A stretch of 64,000 nt of DNA from Polynucleobacter sp. 71A-WALBACH (GCF_018882365.1 NZ_JACVOP010000002.1:1-64000); one strand, 5' to 3'. Positions 15,795 to 25,199 are shown, counted from the first letter of the stretch. Program-made: numbers and translations. The notes: a model not told the origin generated them from the letters alone.

Positions 15795-18700
15795 ATGAGT
15801 CACTTTTTAGATCGCTTCAAGTTTTTATCTGCAGATAAAGAAGAGTTTTCAGATGGCCATGGTGTGACGGTCGGAGAAGACCGCACGTGGGAAGACGCTT
15901 ATCGTTCGCGCTGGCAGCACGATAAGATCGTACGTTCAACGCATGGTACCAATTGCACGGGATCATGTTCTTGGAAAATTTATGTCAAAGGCGGCATTGT
16001 TACTTGGGAAACTCAGCAAACTGATTACCCGCGCACTAGACCTGACCTGCCTAATCACGAGCCTCGGGGTTGCGCGCGCGGCGCAAGCTACAGCTGGTAT
16101 ATGTATAGCGCCAATCGCGTGAAGTATCCAATGATTCGCGGCCGACTGCTAAAGCAGTGGCGTGAAGCAAAGTCGGTCGCCAAATCTCCGGTAGATGCTT
16201 GGGCAAATTTAGTTGAAAACACTGCTAAGCGCAAAGAGTGGATGGAGTTACGGGGTAAGGGTGGTTTCGTTCGCAGTTCGTGGGATGAGGTAAATGAAAT
16301 CATTGCCGCAGCGAATGTCTATACGATTAAAAAGCATGGACCCGATCGGATTATTGGCTTCTCTCCGATCCCAGCAATGTCAATGGTGAGTTATGCAGCT
16401 GGATCGCGTTACTTAAGTCTAATCGGTGGCGTATGCATGAGCTTTTACGATTGGTATTGTGATTTGCCGCCAGCTAGCCCCCAGGTATGGGGTGAGCAAA
16501 CCGATGTGCCGGAATCCGCTGATTGGTATAACTCTACTTTCATCATTGCATGGGGCTCTAATGTCCCTCAAACACGTACTCCCGATGCGCACTTTTTTAC
16601 TGAGGTGAGATATAAGGGCGCTAAAACGGTGGCAATCACTCCGGACTATGCCGAAATTTCTAAATTAGCAGACATTTGGATGCACCCTAAGCAGGGTACA
16701 GATGCTGCGATTGCGATGGCCATGGGGCATGTCATTCTGAAAGAGTTTTATTTCAATAAGCGCACTGAGTATTTTGATGATTATGTACGTCGCTATACAG
16801 ATATGCCAAATCTGGTGATGCTGGAAGAAAAAGTATTGGATGACGGCAGAAAAGTATTGGTTCCTGGACGCTATGCGCGTTCAAGCGATTTTGATGGCAA
16901 GCTTGGACAGACTAATGGCGCCGACTGGAAAACGGTTGCATTCGATACGGCTGGCAAGCCGGTAGTACCGAATGGGTCCATTGGATTTAGATGGGGTCCG
17001 GAAGGACGTAAAGACCAGGGTAAATGGAATCTAGAATCAAAAGAAGCTAATTACGGTAATGATGTGAAATTGAAGTTATCACTAATGGAGGATCAGTCAA
17101 TACATGATGTTGTCCCCGTTGGATTCCCATACTTTGGTGGTATTGATACACCATATTTTGATGCAAATAAGCAAAGTGATGTTCTTGTTCAGAATATACC
17201 TGCTAAGAAAATTATTCTTACTGAGAATGGCGTTGAAAAAGAAGTATTTGTAGCAACAGTTTTTGACTTATTGGCAGGTAATTATGGAATTGACCGTGGA
17301 TTAGGTGGTGAATGCGCCAAATCTTATGATGACAATGTCCCCTATACTCCAGCATGGCAAGAATCTATTACCGGAGTAAAGCGTGAGCAAGTAATCGCAG
17401 TGGCTCGTCAATTTGCAGAAAATGCAGAAAAGACTAAAGGCAAGTCAATGGTCATTATTGGCGCTGCAATGAATCATTGGTATCACTGTGATATGAATTA
17501 CCGCGGCATCATCAATATGTTAATGATGTGTGGCTGTATCGGCCAGAGCGGTGGTGGCTGGGCTCACTATGTAGGTCAAGAAAAATTACGCCCACAAACT
17601 GGTTGGACCCCCCTGGCTTTTGCACTGGATTGGATTCGTCCACCGCGACAGCAAAACTCTACCAGTTTCTTTTATGCGCATACCGATCAATGGCGCTATG
17701 AAAAACTTGGTATGGAGGAGGTGTTATCGCCCCTAGCAAATAAAGAGGAGTACACGGGCAGCATGATTGACTTTAACGTCCGTGCAGAGCGGATGGGTTG
17801 GTTGCCATCGGCTCCCCAGTTAAAGACAAATCCCCTTGAGGTTGTAAAAGAGGCTCTTGCTGCAGGTAAAGATCCTAAGGAATATGTTGTTGATGGCTTG
17901 AAGTCTGGAGCATTACAAATGAGTTGCGAGGACCCAGATCATCCAAGCAATTGGCCGCGAAATATGTTCGTATGGAGATCTAATATTTTAGGATCCTCAG
18001 GAAAAGGGCACGAGTATTTTTTAAAACACCTACTGGGAACAAGTCACGGTGTTCAAGGCAAGGATCTTGGAGTTGATGAGGCAAGACCTTCTGAAGTTGA
18101 GTGGCATGATAAGGCGCCTGAAGGCAAGCTTGATTTATTAGTGACCTTAGATTTTCGGATGAGTACTACCTGTTTGTATTCCGACATTGTTCTACCTACT
18201 GCTACTTGGTATGAGAAGAATGACCTTAATACTAGCGACATGCATCCATTTATCCATCCGTTATCTACAGCCGTTGACCCTGCTTGGGAGGCTCGTAGTG
18301 ATTGGGATATCTATAAAGGATTTGCGAAAAAGTTTTCAGAAGTGTGCGTAGGTCATCTGGGTGTTGAAAAAGAGATTGTGATGACTCCCTTAATGCACGA
18401 TACGCCCGCTGAATTAGCTCAGGCATTTGATGTGCAGGAATGGAAGAAAGGTGAGTGCGATCTCATACCCGGCAAAACTGCGCCTCAAATTGCCGTAGTA
18501 GAGCGTGACTATCCAAATACTTATAACCGCTTTACAGCCTTAGGCCCACTGATGGACAAGGTTGGAAATGGCGGGAAGGGTATTGCCTGGGATACCAAGG
18601 TTGAAGTGGAGCAGTTGCGCGAGCTCAATGGTCGTGTTGAGCATGGTGAGATGAAGGGTATGGCAAAAATCTCAACGGATATTGATGCTGCTGAGGTTGT

Positions 18701-19568
18701 ATTGATGCTTGCTCCTGAGACAAACGGACATGTAGCAGTCAAGGCTTGGGATGCATTATCCAAAATCACGGGCCTTGAGCATGCGCATTTAGCTTTGCAT
18801 CGCGAAGATGAGAAGATTCGTTTCCGCGATATTCAGGCACAGCCAAGAAAGATCATCAGTTCGCCAACTTGGTCTGGACTGGAGAGTGAAAAAGTTTCTT
18901 ATAACGCTTGTTATACAAACGTTCATGAGTACATTCCTTGGAGAACATTGACTGGCCGTCAACAGTTCTATCAGGATCACAAGTGGATGCGCGCATTTGG
19001 CGAAGGATTTGTTTCTTATAGACCACCGGTAGATTTAAAGACCATTATTGAGGTCAAGGGCATTAAGCCTAATGGTAATAAAGAAATTGTTTTGAATTTC
19101 ATTACACCGCATCAAAAGTGGGGAATTCACTCCACCTACAGTGACAACTTAATGATGTTGACTCTGAATCGTGGTGGACCAGTCGTTTGGTTGAGTGAAG
19201 ATGATGCGGTTAAAGCTGGCATTGTGGATAACGATTGGGTTGAGCTATATAACGCCAATGGAGCAATCGCAGCGAGAGCTGTCGTGAGCCAAAGGGTAAA
19301 TCCAGGAATGGTCATGATGTACCACGCACAGGAAAAAATTATTAATACTCCTGGATCTGAAATTACAGGTATGCGTGGCGGTATTCATAACTCAGTAACT
19401 CGAATTGTTCTTAAGCCTACGCACATGATTGGTGGTTACGCACAGCTAAGTTATGGATTTAACTACTACGGAACCATTGGAACCAACCGAGATGAGTTTG
19501 TAACGGTTCGGAAGATGCGAAACATAGATTGGCTTGACACTGAAAATGCCAATTCAGTTCAGGCGTAA
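15795..19568 (+). CDS. narG: Respiratory nitrate reductase alpha subunit
   Basis: This 1257-residue molybdoenzyme reduces nitrate to nitrite on the cytoplasmic side of the membrane. Visible landmarks are the FS0 [4Fe-4S] ligands His50, Cys54 and Cys58 in HGTNCTGSCSWK and Cys93 in RGCARGASYSW. The molybdenum ligand Asp223 lies in YDWYCDLPPASPQVWGEQTD. The C-terminal molybdopterin-binding part contains HQKWGIHSTYSDNLMMLTLN. Length and order match the NarG family. It has no twin-arginine signal, as expected for the membrane-bound, cytoplasm-facing type. narH follows after 12 bases. Confidence 0.97.
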   Translation: MSHFLDRFKFLSADKEEFSDGHGVTVGEDRTWEDAYRSRWQHDKIVRSTHGTNCTGSCSWKIYVKGGIVTWETQQTDYPRTRPDLPNHEPRGCARGASYSWYMYSANRVKYPMIRGRLLKQWREAKSVAKSPVDAWANLVENTAKRKEWMELRGKGGFVRSSWDEVNEIIAAANVYTIKKHGPDRIIGFSPIPAMSMVSYAAGSRYLSLIGGVCMSFYDWYCDLPPASPQVWGEQTDVPESADWYNSTFIIAWGSNVPQTRTPDAHFFTEVRYKGAKTVAITPDYAEISKLADIWMHPKQGTDAAIAMAMGHVILKEFYFNKRTEYFDDYVRRYTDMPNLVMLEEKVLDDGRKVLVPGRYARSSDFDGKLGQTNGADWKTVAFDTAGKPVVPNGSIGFRWGPEGRKDQGKWNLESKEANYGNDVKLKLSLMEDQSIHDVVPVGFPYFGGIDTPYFDANKQSDVLVQNIPAKKIILTENGVEKEVFVATVFDLLAGNYGIDRGLGGECAKSYDDNVPYTPAWQESITGVKREQVIAVARQFAENAEKTKGKSMVIIGAAMNHWYHCDMNYRGIINMLMMCGCIGQSGGGWAHYVGQEKLRPQTGWTPLAFALDWIRPPRQQNSTSFFYAHTDQWRYEKLGMEEVLSPLANKEEYTGSMIDFNVRAERMGWLPSAPQLKTNPLEVVKEALAAGKDPKEYVVDGLKSGALQMSCEDPDHPSNWPRNMFVWRSNILGSSGKGHEYFLKHLLGTSHGVQGKDLGVDEARPSEVEWHDKAPEGKLDLLVTLDFRMSTTCLYSDIVLPTATWYEKNDLNTSDMHPFIHPLSTAVDPAWEARSDWDIYKGFAKKFSEVCVGHLGVEKEIVMTPLMHDTPAELAQAFDVQEWKKGECDLIPGKTAPQIAVVERDYPNTYNRFTALGPLMDKVGNGGKGIAWDTKVEVEQLRELNGRVEHGEMKGMAKISTDIDAAEVVLMLAPETNGHVAVKAWDALSKITGLEHAHLALHREDEKIRFRDIQAQPRKIISSPTWSGLESEKVSYNACYTNVHEYIPWRTLTGRQQFYQDHKWMRAFGEGFVSYRPPVDLKTIIEVKGIKPNGNKEIVLNFITPHQKWGIHSTYSDNLMMLTLNRGGPVVWLSEDDAVKAGIVDNDWVELYNANGAIAARAVVSQRVNPGMVMMYHAQEKIINTPGSEITGMRGGIHNSVTRIVLKPTHMIGGYAQLSYGFNYYGTIGTNRDEFVTVRKMRNIDWLDTENANSVQA

Positions 19569-19580
19569 CGGAGAATAAAG

Positions 19581-21104
19581 ATGAAAATTCGCGCACAAAT
19601 TGGCATGGTTTTAAACTTGGATAAATGTATCGGCTGTCACACATGCTCCGTTACTTGCAAGCAGGTTTGGACGAATCGTCCAGGGATGGAGTACGCCTGG
19701 TTTAACAATGTAGAAACAAAACCAGGAATCGGTTACCCAAAAAATTGGGAAGACCAAGAGAAGTGGAAGGGTGGCTGGAAACGTAAGAGCAATGGCAAGA
19801 TTCAACCCAAACAAGGTGGTAGGTCCAAGATTTGGATGAACTTATTTGGGAACCCTAATTTGCCAGAAATCGACGATTACTATGAGCCGTTTACATTTGA
19901 TTATGAGCATTTACAAAGCGCTCCCGAATCTAAGACCACTCCGACTGCTCGCCCAAGAAGCTTGATCACTGGCAAGCGCATGGAGAAGATAGAGTGGGGC
20001 CCTAACTGGGAAGAGATTTTGGGCGGTGAATTTGTTAAACGAAGCAAAGATACTAACTTTGATCAAATGCAAAAAGACGTATGGGGCCAGTTCGAAAATA
20101 CATTCATGATGTATATGCCACGTCTGTGTGAACATTGTCTGAATCCTGCTTGTGTTGCATCTTGCCCATCAGGTTCTATTTACAAACGTGAAGAGGATGG
20201 GATTGTTTTAATTGACCAGGATAAATGCCGTGGATGGCGTATGTGCGTCTCTGCATGTCCGTACAAAAAGATTTATTACAACTGGAAAAGCGGTAAAGCA
20301 GAGAAATGCATTTTCTGTTATCCACGTATTGAGGCGGGTCAACCAACAGTCTGTTCGGAAACCTGTGTTGGCCGTATCCGTTATTTAGGTGTCATGCTTT
20401 ACGATGCCGACCAAATTGAAAGCGCTGCCAGCGTTGAGAACGAAAAAGATCTATACAAAGCACAGTTGAAGGTATTTTTGGATCCAAATGATCCAGAAGT
20501 GCAGAAACAAGCTTTAGCTGACGGCGTGCCTCCATCTTGGGTGGAGTCTGCCAAAAAGAGTCCTGTATACAAAATGGCGATGGATTGGAAAATTGCATTA
20601 CCACTTCACCCCGAATATAGAACGCTTCCAATGGTTTGGTATGTTCCACCACTTTCCCCGGTTACTGGGGCAGTAGAGGCTGGTTATGTCGGGGTAAATG
20701 GCCATATTCCAGATGTGAAGCAGTTACGTATTCCGGTGCAATATTTAGCTAATATGTTAACCGCTGGAGATGAGGCTCCGGTGATATCCGCCTTAGAAAA
20801 AATGTTGGCAATGAGGGCATGGCAGCGAGATAAGCATGTGGATGGCACACGAAATCTAGAGGCATTGAAACAGGCTGGCATCTCTGAGGATCAGGTGGAA
20901 GATATGTATCAGACCATGGCGATTGCTAATTATGAAGATCGTTTTGTCATTCCAACATCGCATCGTGAGTATGCAGAAAATACATTCGATATGAAGGGAA
21001 GTTGCGGCTTTACTTTTGGAAACGGATGCTCTGATGGCGACTCTGAAGCAAGTCTCTTCGGCGGCACTAAGCGTCGCACCATTCCAATTAAGCCGGCTGT
21101 TTAG
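19581..21104 (+). CDS. narH: Respiratory nitrate reductase beta subunit
   Basis: This 507-residue electron-transfer subunit has four cysteine clusters. The first is Cys16, 19, 22 and 26 in CIGCHTCSVTCKQVW. A second lies in CEHCLNPACVASCPSG. A third, CRGWRMCVSACP, has Trp in place of one Cys, as in the [3Fe-4S] site of NarH. The last is CIFCYP with CSETCVGR. It carries electrons from the NarI hemes to NarG. The C-terminus has the usual CGFTFGNGCSDGD tail. Order and short spacing show cotranscription with narG and narJ. Confidence 0.97.
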   Translation: MKIRAQIGMVLNLDKCIGCHTCSVTCKQVWTNRPGMEYAWFNNVETKPGIGYPKNWEDQEKWKGGWKRKSNGKIQPKQGGRSKIWMNLFGNPNLPEIDDYYEPFTFDYEHLQSAPESKTTPTARPRSLITGKRMEKIEWGPNWEEILGGEFVKRSKDTNFDQMQKDVWGQFENTFMMYMPRLCEHCLNPACVASCPSGSIYKREEDGIVLIDQDKCRGWRMCVSACPYKKIYYNWKSGKAEKCIFCYPRIEAGQPTVCSETCVGRIRYLGVMLYDADQIESAASVENEKDLYKAQLKVFLDPNDPEVQKQALADGVPPSWVESAKKSPVYKMAMDWKIALPLHPEYRTLPMVWYVPPLSPVTGAVEAGYVGVNGHIPDVKQLRIPVQYLANMLTAGDEAPVISALEKMLAMRAWQRDKHVDGTRNLEALKQAGISEDQVEDMYQTMAIANYEDRFVIPTSHREYAENTFDMKGSCGFTFGNGCSDGDSEASLFGGTKRRTIPIKPAV

Positions 21105-21112
21105 GAGACATG

Positions 21113-21790
21113 ATGAAACACTCACTACCATTACGAGCGCTTTCTAGATTTCTTCAGTATCCAGATGCAGAGCTTATTCAGCATTCAGCCGAAGTGACTA
21201 GTGCGCTATTGGCAATGCCAAAGCTCACTAAAAAGGTTCATGCCGGTCTAGTTGATTTTGTTAACCACCTGGAATCTGCAGATTTGTATGACCTGCAGGA
21301 AGAATATGTAGAGTGCTTTGATCGAGGTAGGGCGACATCCCTGCACTTGTTTGAGCATGTTCATGGAGACTCTCGTGAGCGCGGTCAAGCTATGGTCGAC
21401 TTACTTCAAACTTATAAAGATGGTGGTTTAGAGTTAAGTGCTAATGAGCTTCCCGATCACTTGTCTGTAATTCTCGAGTTTGCCTCAACACTACCCTTAG
21501 ATCAGTCCAAGCAATTTATTGGGGAAATGGCCCATATCTTGAATGCCGTCTACTCCACTTTAGTTGCTCGTAATAACCGTTACGCATGGTTGATAGCTGC
21601 AGCTATAGAGTTCTCCGGTGAAAAATTCAAAATTGTTGAATTGAAGATTGAGGAAGAGTCTATGGATGAAGAGTGGGCAGAGCCTCCAGCATTTGGTGGA
21701 TGCTCAACCCGTGGCCAATCCAAACCTGGTGAAGAGCAACCGCTTCAATTTGTCAAACGTGCGAAAGAGTTCAAAGGAGTTCAGCCATGA
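21113..21790 (+). CDS. narJ: Nitrate reductase assembly chaperone NarJ
   Basis: This protein of about 225 residues of the NarJ/TorD family inserts the molybdenum cofactor into NarG and is not part of the mature enzyme. Signatures are LRALSRFLQYPDAELIQH at the N-terminus and LQEEYVECFDRGRATSLHLF (about 60-79) followed by EHVHGDSRERGQAM. Two ATG codons are adjacent in frame (21110 and 21113); the AGGAG site at 21103-21107 is too close to the first, so the second is chosen. The stop overlaps the narI start by four bases. Confidence 0.94.
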   Translation: MKHSLPLRALSRFLQYPDAELIQHSAEVTSALLAMPKLTKKVHAGLVDFVNHLESADLYDLQEEYVECFDRGRATSLHLFEHVHGDSRERGQAMVDLLQTYKDGGLELSANELPDHLSVILEFASTLPLDQSKQFIGEMAHILNAVYSTLVARNNRYAWLIAAAIEFSGEKFKIVELKIEEESMDEEWAEPPAFGGCSTRGQSKPGEEQPLQFVKRAKEFKGVQP

Positions 21791-22488
21791 GCTATCTAGA
21801 TACATTTATTTTTGGAATTTATCCTTATATTTGCCTTGCGGTATTTTTTGTAGGAAGTCTTATTCGGTTTGATAGGGATCAGTACACCTGGAAAAGCGAC
21901 TCAAGCCAATTATTACGTAAGAAACAATTGCGCATAGGCAGCATCTTCTTTCATATTGGCGTACTCTTTTTATTCTTTGGCCACTTCTTTGGCATGCTGA
22001 CACCACATTTCTTGTATGAGCCATTTATTACTGCCGGACAAAAGCAGGTTATGGCAATGGCAAGTGGTGGCATCGCTGGCGTATTTGGATTTATTGGATT
22101 AACCATTCTTTTACATAGACGTTTGACCGACGATCGAATTCGTATTACTTCAAAGCCAAGTGATATTTTGATTGTTGTAGTGCTCTGGTTGCAGTTATTG
22201 CTCGGTTTAGCAACCATTCCTCTATCTGGCCAACATTTAGATGGTTCGGTCATGATGAAGCTGGCAGGCTGGGCTCAACATATAGTCACCTTACGTGGTG
22301 GAGCTGTTGAGTTATTAAGTGGGGTAGATTGGGTATTTAAATTGCATATGTTCTTAGGTATGACAATCTTCTTAATATTCCCATTTACTCGCCTAGTCCA
22401 TGTTTGGAGCGGGTTTGCATCCATCACCTATCTGGTAAGACCATATCAAATTGTACGTAGTAGAAAATTCGGTATGGGTCGTAAGTAA
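21787..22488 (+). CDS. narI: Respiratory nitrate reductase gamma subunit (cytochrome b)
   Basis: This 233-residue membrane protein has five helices and takes electrons from quinol. Heme-ligand histidines are visible in SIFFHIGVLFLFFGHFFGML (about 56-75) in the second helix and in FKLHMFLGMTIFLIFPFTRL (about 182-201) followed by VHVWS near the last helix. It anchors NarGH on the inner face of the membrane. It is translationally coupled to narJ by an ATGA overlap. Confidence 0.95.
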   Translation: MSYLDTFIFGIYPYICLAVFFVGSLIRFDRDQYTWKSDSSQLLRKKQLRIGSIFFHIGVLFLFFGHFFGMLTPHFLYEPFITAGQKQVMAMASGGIAGVFGFIGLTILLHRRLTDDRIRITSKPSDILIVVVLWLQLLLGLATIPLSGQHLDGSVMMKLAGWAQHIVTLRGGAVELLSGVDWVFKLHMFLGMTIFLIFPFTRLVHVWSGFASITYLVRPYQIVRSRKFGMGRK

Positions 22489-22507
22489 ACGATGAGAGCA
22501 ATTGACG

Positions 22508-23182
22508 ATGCCAGATGAGTTATTAGATCGACTGCGCAAATTTCGGACAGAATATTTCCCGGCGCATCGCCAAGAATTTACAAGCCTTATTCAAAATGGG
22601 CAGACACCTAAAACCTTATTTTTAGGTTGTTCTGATTCCAGAATTGTTCCATATTTACTTACCGGAACGGGGCCTGGGGACTTGTTTATTTTGCGCAATG
22701 TAGGCGCCATTGTTCCACCTTACGATGGCTCCTATGGTATTCATGGGACGGCTGCAGGAATTGAATTTGCAGTAATGCAACTAAAGGTCAGTCGAATTGT
22801 TGTATGTGGACATAGTCATTGTGGGGCAGTCAGGTCAGCTTATGAAGGGGTGCCAGAAGAGGCGATTAATTTAAGTGCTTGGCTTGAATTAATTGATGAG
22901 GCACTTTTGCCGGTCTGCCAAACCCCTGAGGCACTTCGAAGGGTGGAGCAACGCTCAGTCATCTTGCAGCTAGAACGTTTAATGGAATACCCAATGGTTC
23001 GCTCACAAGTTGAAAACAAGGAGTTAACCCTTCACGGTTGGTATTACGTAATTGAAGAGGGTGAAGTGCAGGTATTTGATGTAACTGAAGGAAAGTTTAT
23101 CCCGGCGCACCATGCAGATAACTGCGGAACTGGGCCTTACGCTGATGATCATTTTGATGGAGATCCAAAACATGTCGAATAA
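22508..23182 (+). CDS. Beta-class carbonic anhydrase
   Basis: This 224-residue protein has the beta-class zinc sites FLGCSDSRIVPYL (Cys and the Asp-Arg pair, about 39-51) and VCGHSHCGAVRSA (His and Cys, about 99-111), with GDLFILRNVGAIVPPY between them. It interconverts CO2 and bicarbonate in the cytoplasm. An upstream in-frame TTG at 22502 exists, but the ATG at 22508 is preferred. It lies 19 bases after narI and overlaps the next gene, so it appears to belong to the nar transcript, which is unusual company for this enzyme. Confidence 0.9.
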   Translation: MPDELLDRLRKFRTEYFPAHRQEFTSLIQNGQTPKTLFLGCSDSRIVPYLLTGTGPGDLFILRNVGAIVPPYDGSYGIHGTAAGIEFAVMQLKVSRIVVCGHSHCGAVRSAYEGVPEEAINLSAWLELIDEALLPVCQTPEALRRVEQRSVILQLERLMEYPMVRSQVENKELTLHGWYYVIEEGEVQVFDVTEGKFIPAHHADNCGTGPYADDHFDGDPKHVE

Positions 23183-23762
23183 CCAGACTGCAGAAATGGC
23201 GGCAGCATTAATTAGCTCAAGACAATCATTTTTGCCTAAAAGGCTATTTCAGCCTGGGCCTACCCCAGAGCAATTGGAAACTATTTTTTCGATGGCTGCG
23301 ACGGCGCCTGATCATAATTTGACTCGTCCGTGGCGTTTTGTTATCTGCCCTCTTGAGTGCAGGGGGTTATTAGCGGACGCCTTTGCAAAATCATTGCTTG
23401 AGCGGGACCCGGGCGCAACTGAGCAACAAGTTCAGGACGCCATGGTTAAAGCCCATAGAGCACCTTTGGTAATGCTAGCAATTGTGAATGCTAGAGGTAC
23501 GGATTCAGAAGTTCCACCTAGCGAACGAATTATTTCTGCTGGATGTGCCATACAGAACGTCTTTTTAATTTCCCATGCTATGGGATTTGGTGCAAGTCCA
23601 ACAAGTGGTAAATCAATGTATATGAAGCCGGTAAGGGAGCTATTTGGCCTTCAAGATTACGAGGATCCATTGTGTTTTATTAATATAGGCACCCCAGATA
23701 GATCCACCCCTCCAAAGTCACGTATGGTCCCCTCCGAATTTGTGACTACCTTGGAGTTCTAA
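23172..23762 (+). CDS. Nitroreductase family flavoprotein
   Basis: This 196-residue protein has an intact nitroreductase layout. It has SSRQSFLPKRLF for FMN phosphate binding and AATAPDHNLTRPWRFVI, then ERIISAGCAIQNVFLISHAM and GFGASPTSGK. It resembles the YdjA-like single-domain type that reduces nitro compounds or related substrates with NAD(P)H. The ATG at 23172 with GGAG nine bases upstream is chosen; it overlaps the end of the carbonic anhydrase gene by 11 bases. It is the intact paralogue of the damaged copy at 1205-1672. Confidence 0.87.
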   Translation: MSNNQTAEMAAALISSRQSFLPKRLFQPGPTPEQLETIFSMAATAPDHNLTRPWRFVICPLECRGLLADAFAKSLLERDPGATEQQVQDAMVKAHRAPLVMLAIVNARGTDSEVPPSERIISAGCAIQNVFLISHAMGFGASPTSGKSMYMKPVRELFGLQDYEDPLCFINIGTPDRSTPPKSRMVPSEFVTTLEF

Positions 23763-23830
23763 GCGCCTAATTAACTAATAACCTATACAAATATAGCTTG
23801 AATATTGATTTCTGCTAAATTCTCTAATAT

Positions 23831-24379
23831 ATGAGTAATCGTTGGGAAAGCTATCTATCTAGACTTAAAAAGTACATCCCACCAGATCCTTATGGATTTT
23901 CTTGGTTAGAAATCCTTAGGATTTGCTTTGGGGTAGATGTGCTGATCATTGCTGTTGTGATGTTTAATGAGCTAGTTGGCGTACCTGAGCAAGCGGTGCC
24001 TATCAATGCTGCTTTTTTGGTGATGGCGCTGATGATTTTTCTAATGCCATCTAGCCCGATGTTTCATCCTAAGGCAATTATCGAAGGCAACGTGGTTTCT
24101 GCATTACTGGCTGCAGCCAGCGTCTCTATCTTCCCTTCGCCATTTGTGGGAATGCCAGCAGCGGTTGTCGCTTCAGCTTTAGCTATGTATAGTTTAAAGT
24201 GCTTTAGCCCAACAGCTTTATTACTGGCAATGTTTATCGCCGCTGGAAATATTAGTAGCTATTACTTTGCGATCTATCCTATTTTTGCGGACTCGTTAGT
24301 CCTGGTTGCCGCTGCATATCTGTACGGAAAATTAACCAAGAAACCCTACCCGATTAAGGAACTTAGCAAACAGGGTTAA
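23831..24379 (+). CDS. HPP-like integral membrane protein lacking the HPP motif
   Basis: This 182-residue protein has about five membrane helices. It parallels the HPP protein at 552-1076 in length and layout: AFLVMALMIFLMPSSPMFHP (about 56-75) matches the first conserved block, and SLKCFSPTALLLAM stands where that protein has ECLHPPAIMLPI. The name-giving His-Pro-Pro is thus changed to Phe-Ser-Pro. It follows the nitroreductase by 68 bases and may transport nitrite or another small anion, which is inference from family and place. Confidence 0.65.
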   Translation: MSNRWESYLSRLKKYIPPDPYGFSWLEILRICFGVDVLIIAVVMFNELVGVPEQAVPINAAFLVMALMIFLMPSSPMFHPKAIIEGNVVSALLAAASVSIFPSPFVGMPAAVVASALAMYSLKCFSPTALLLAMFIAAGNISSYYFAIYPIFADSLVLVAAAYLYGKLTKKPYPIKELSKQG

Positions 24380-24474
24380 AAGCAACGCAACATATGTAAT
24401 TTAGATTAAGTCCTAGTCTTGGGATGCGCTTTAAATTACCTCGATGCAGTATTTTTGACTAAGTGGGGGTGTGT

Positions 24475-24690
24475 ATGGGAAAGAAAGATCCTTGCCCGTT
24501 GGACGGAAGCTGGACTCGCGATCATTGCACGGCATATAACGATCGTAAAAAGCATCAAACTCTGTCTGAGTGTGTGCATAGAGATAATTGCACTAATTTT
24601 AGGAAAATTATAGAGTCTGATCTGGATGAGTCAGTATCAAGCTCAAAGAAAATTTTGTTAAATGGAATCCCTAATATTTTTGAGGATTAA
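24475..24690 (+). CDS. Small cysteine-containing hypothetical protein
   Basis: The frame from ATG at 24475 codes for 71 residues and begins MGKKDPCPLDGSWTRDHCTA. Four cysteines fall in the first half (CPLDGSW, HCTAYN, ECVHRD, NCTNF) and the second half is acidic and serine-rich. A purine-rich GTGGGGG precedes the start. I do not recognise the family. Length, cysteine spacing and position after the nitrate island make a real gene plausible but not certain. Confidence 0.45.
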   Translation: MGKKDPCPLDGSWTRDHCTAYNDRKKHQTLSECVHRDNCTNFRKIIESDLDESVSSSKKILLNGIPNIFED

Positions 24691-25199
24691 TTTCTTTTTT
24701 AGAGGCATTAATCGATACACTTGAAAAACGCAGAATCTCCAATCTGAAATTAAACTACGAGAACCTTTAAATTTAGTTGGGTTATTTATCTAGGCGTTGC
24801 TTTGACTAAGGTTTAAGCTTCAAAAGACTTCGCAAATACCCAAATCTACAATAGAAGGACAGCTATTGCTAGATTAAGCGATCACATATTGGCCATTGAA
24901 TTCTTATTATCAATGTTGTGTTTTTTGGATTTATCTTCTGCTACCAATAATGCATTTTTAGTTTATTTAATTTTTTTACTGCCTGAAGATCATTATTCAT
25001 TATATATTAATATATACTGAATAATGATCCAAGGAAAAGCAAAGTAGACAAAAAGCGAGAGTTAACTTTGATTGAGTTGATCTCCTATGAAATGGGTAAT
25101 TAAATCGCTATTTGACAACCAAAAGGAGCATCATTAAGGGACACATCTCGTTTACTTAAGTTTATTGATGGTTCGCAAAATATAAACCTAGATTCAAAT
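24691..25199. other. AT-rich non-coding stretch upstream of the exporter genes
   Basis: No gene is visible in these 509 bases. The main structure is the 42 bp near-perfect palindrome at 24988-25029. A smaller dyad, CAATAG and CTATTG, lies around 24849-24868. The region should hold the promoter of the HlyD-ABC operon, but I see no convincing -35/-10 pair. Confidence 0.5.
24988..25029. repeat. 42 bp near-perfect palindrome
   Basis: The arms GATCATTATTCA (24988-24999) and TGAATAATGATC (25018-25029) are exact inverted repeats, and the core TATATATTAATATATA (25001-25016) is itself a palindrome. Only the pair 25000/25017 does not match. It lies 170 bases before the HlyD gene. There is no T-run, so it is more likely an operator or a cruciform-forming site than a terminator. 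Confidence 0.7.

Noticed and set aside
24419..24613. 64-codon frame overlapping the small cysteine protein
   Set aside because: It overlaps the better-supported frame from 24475 and has no plausible ribosome site.
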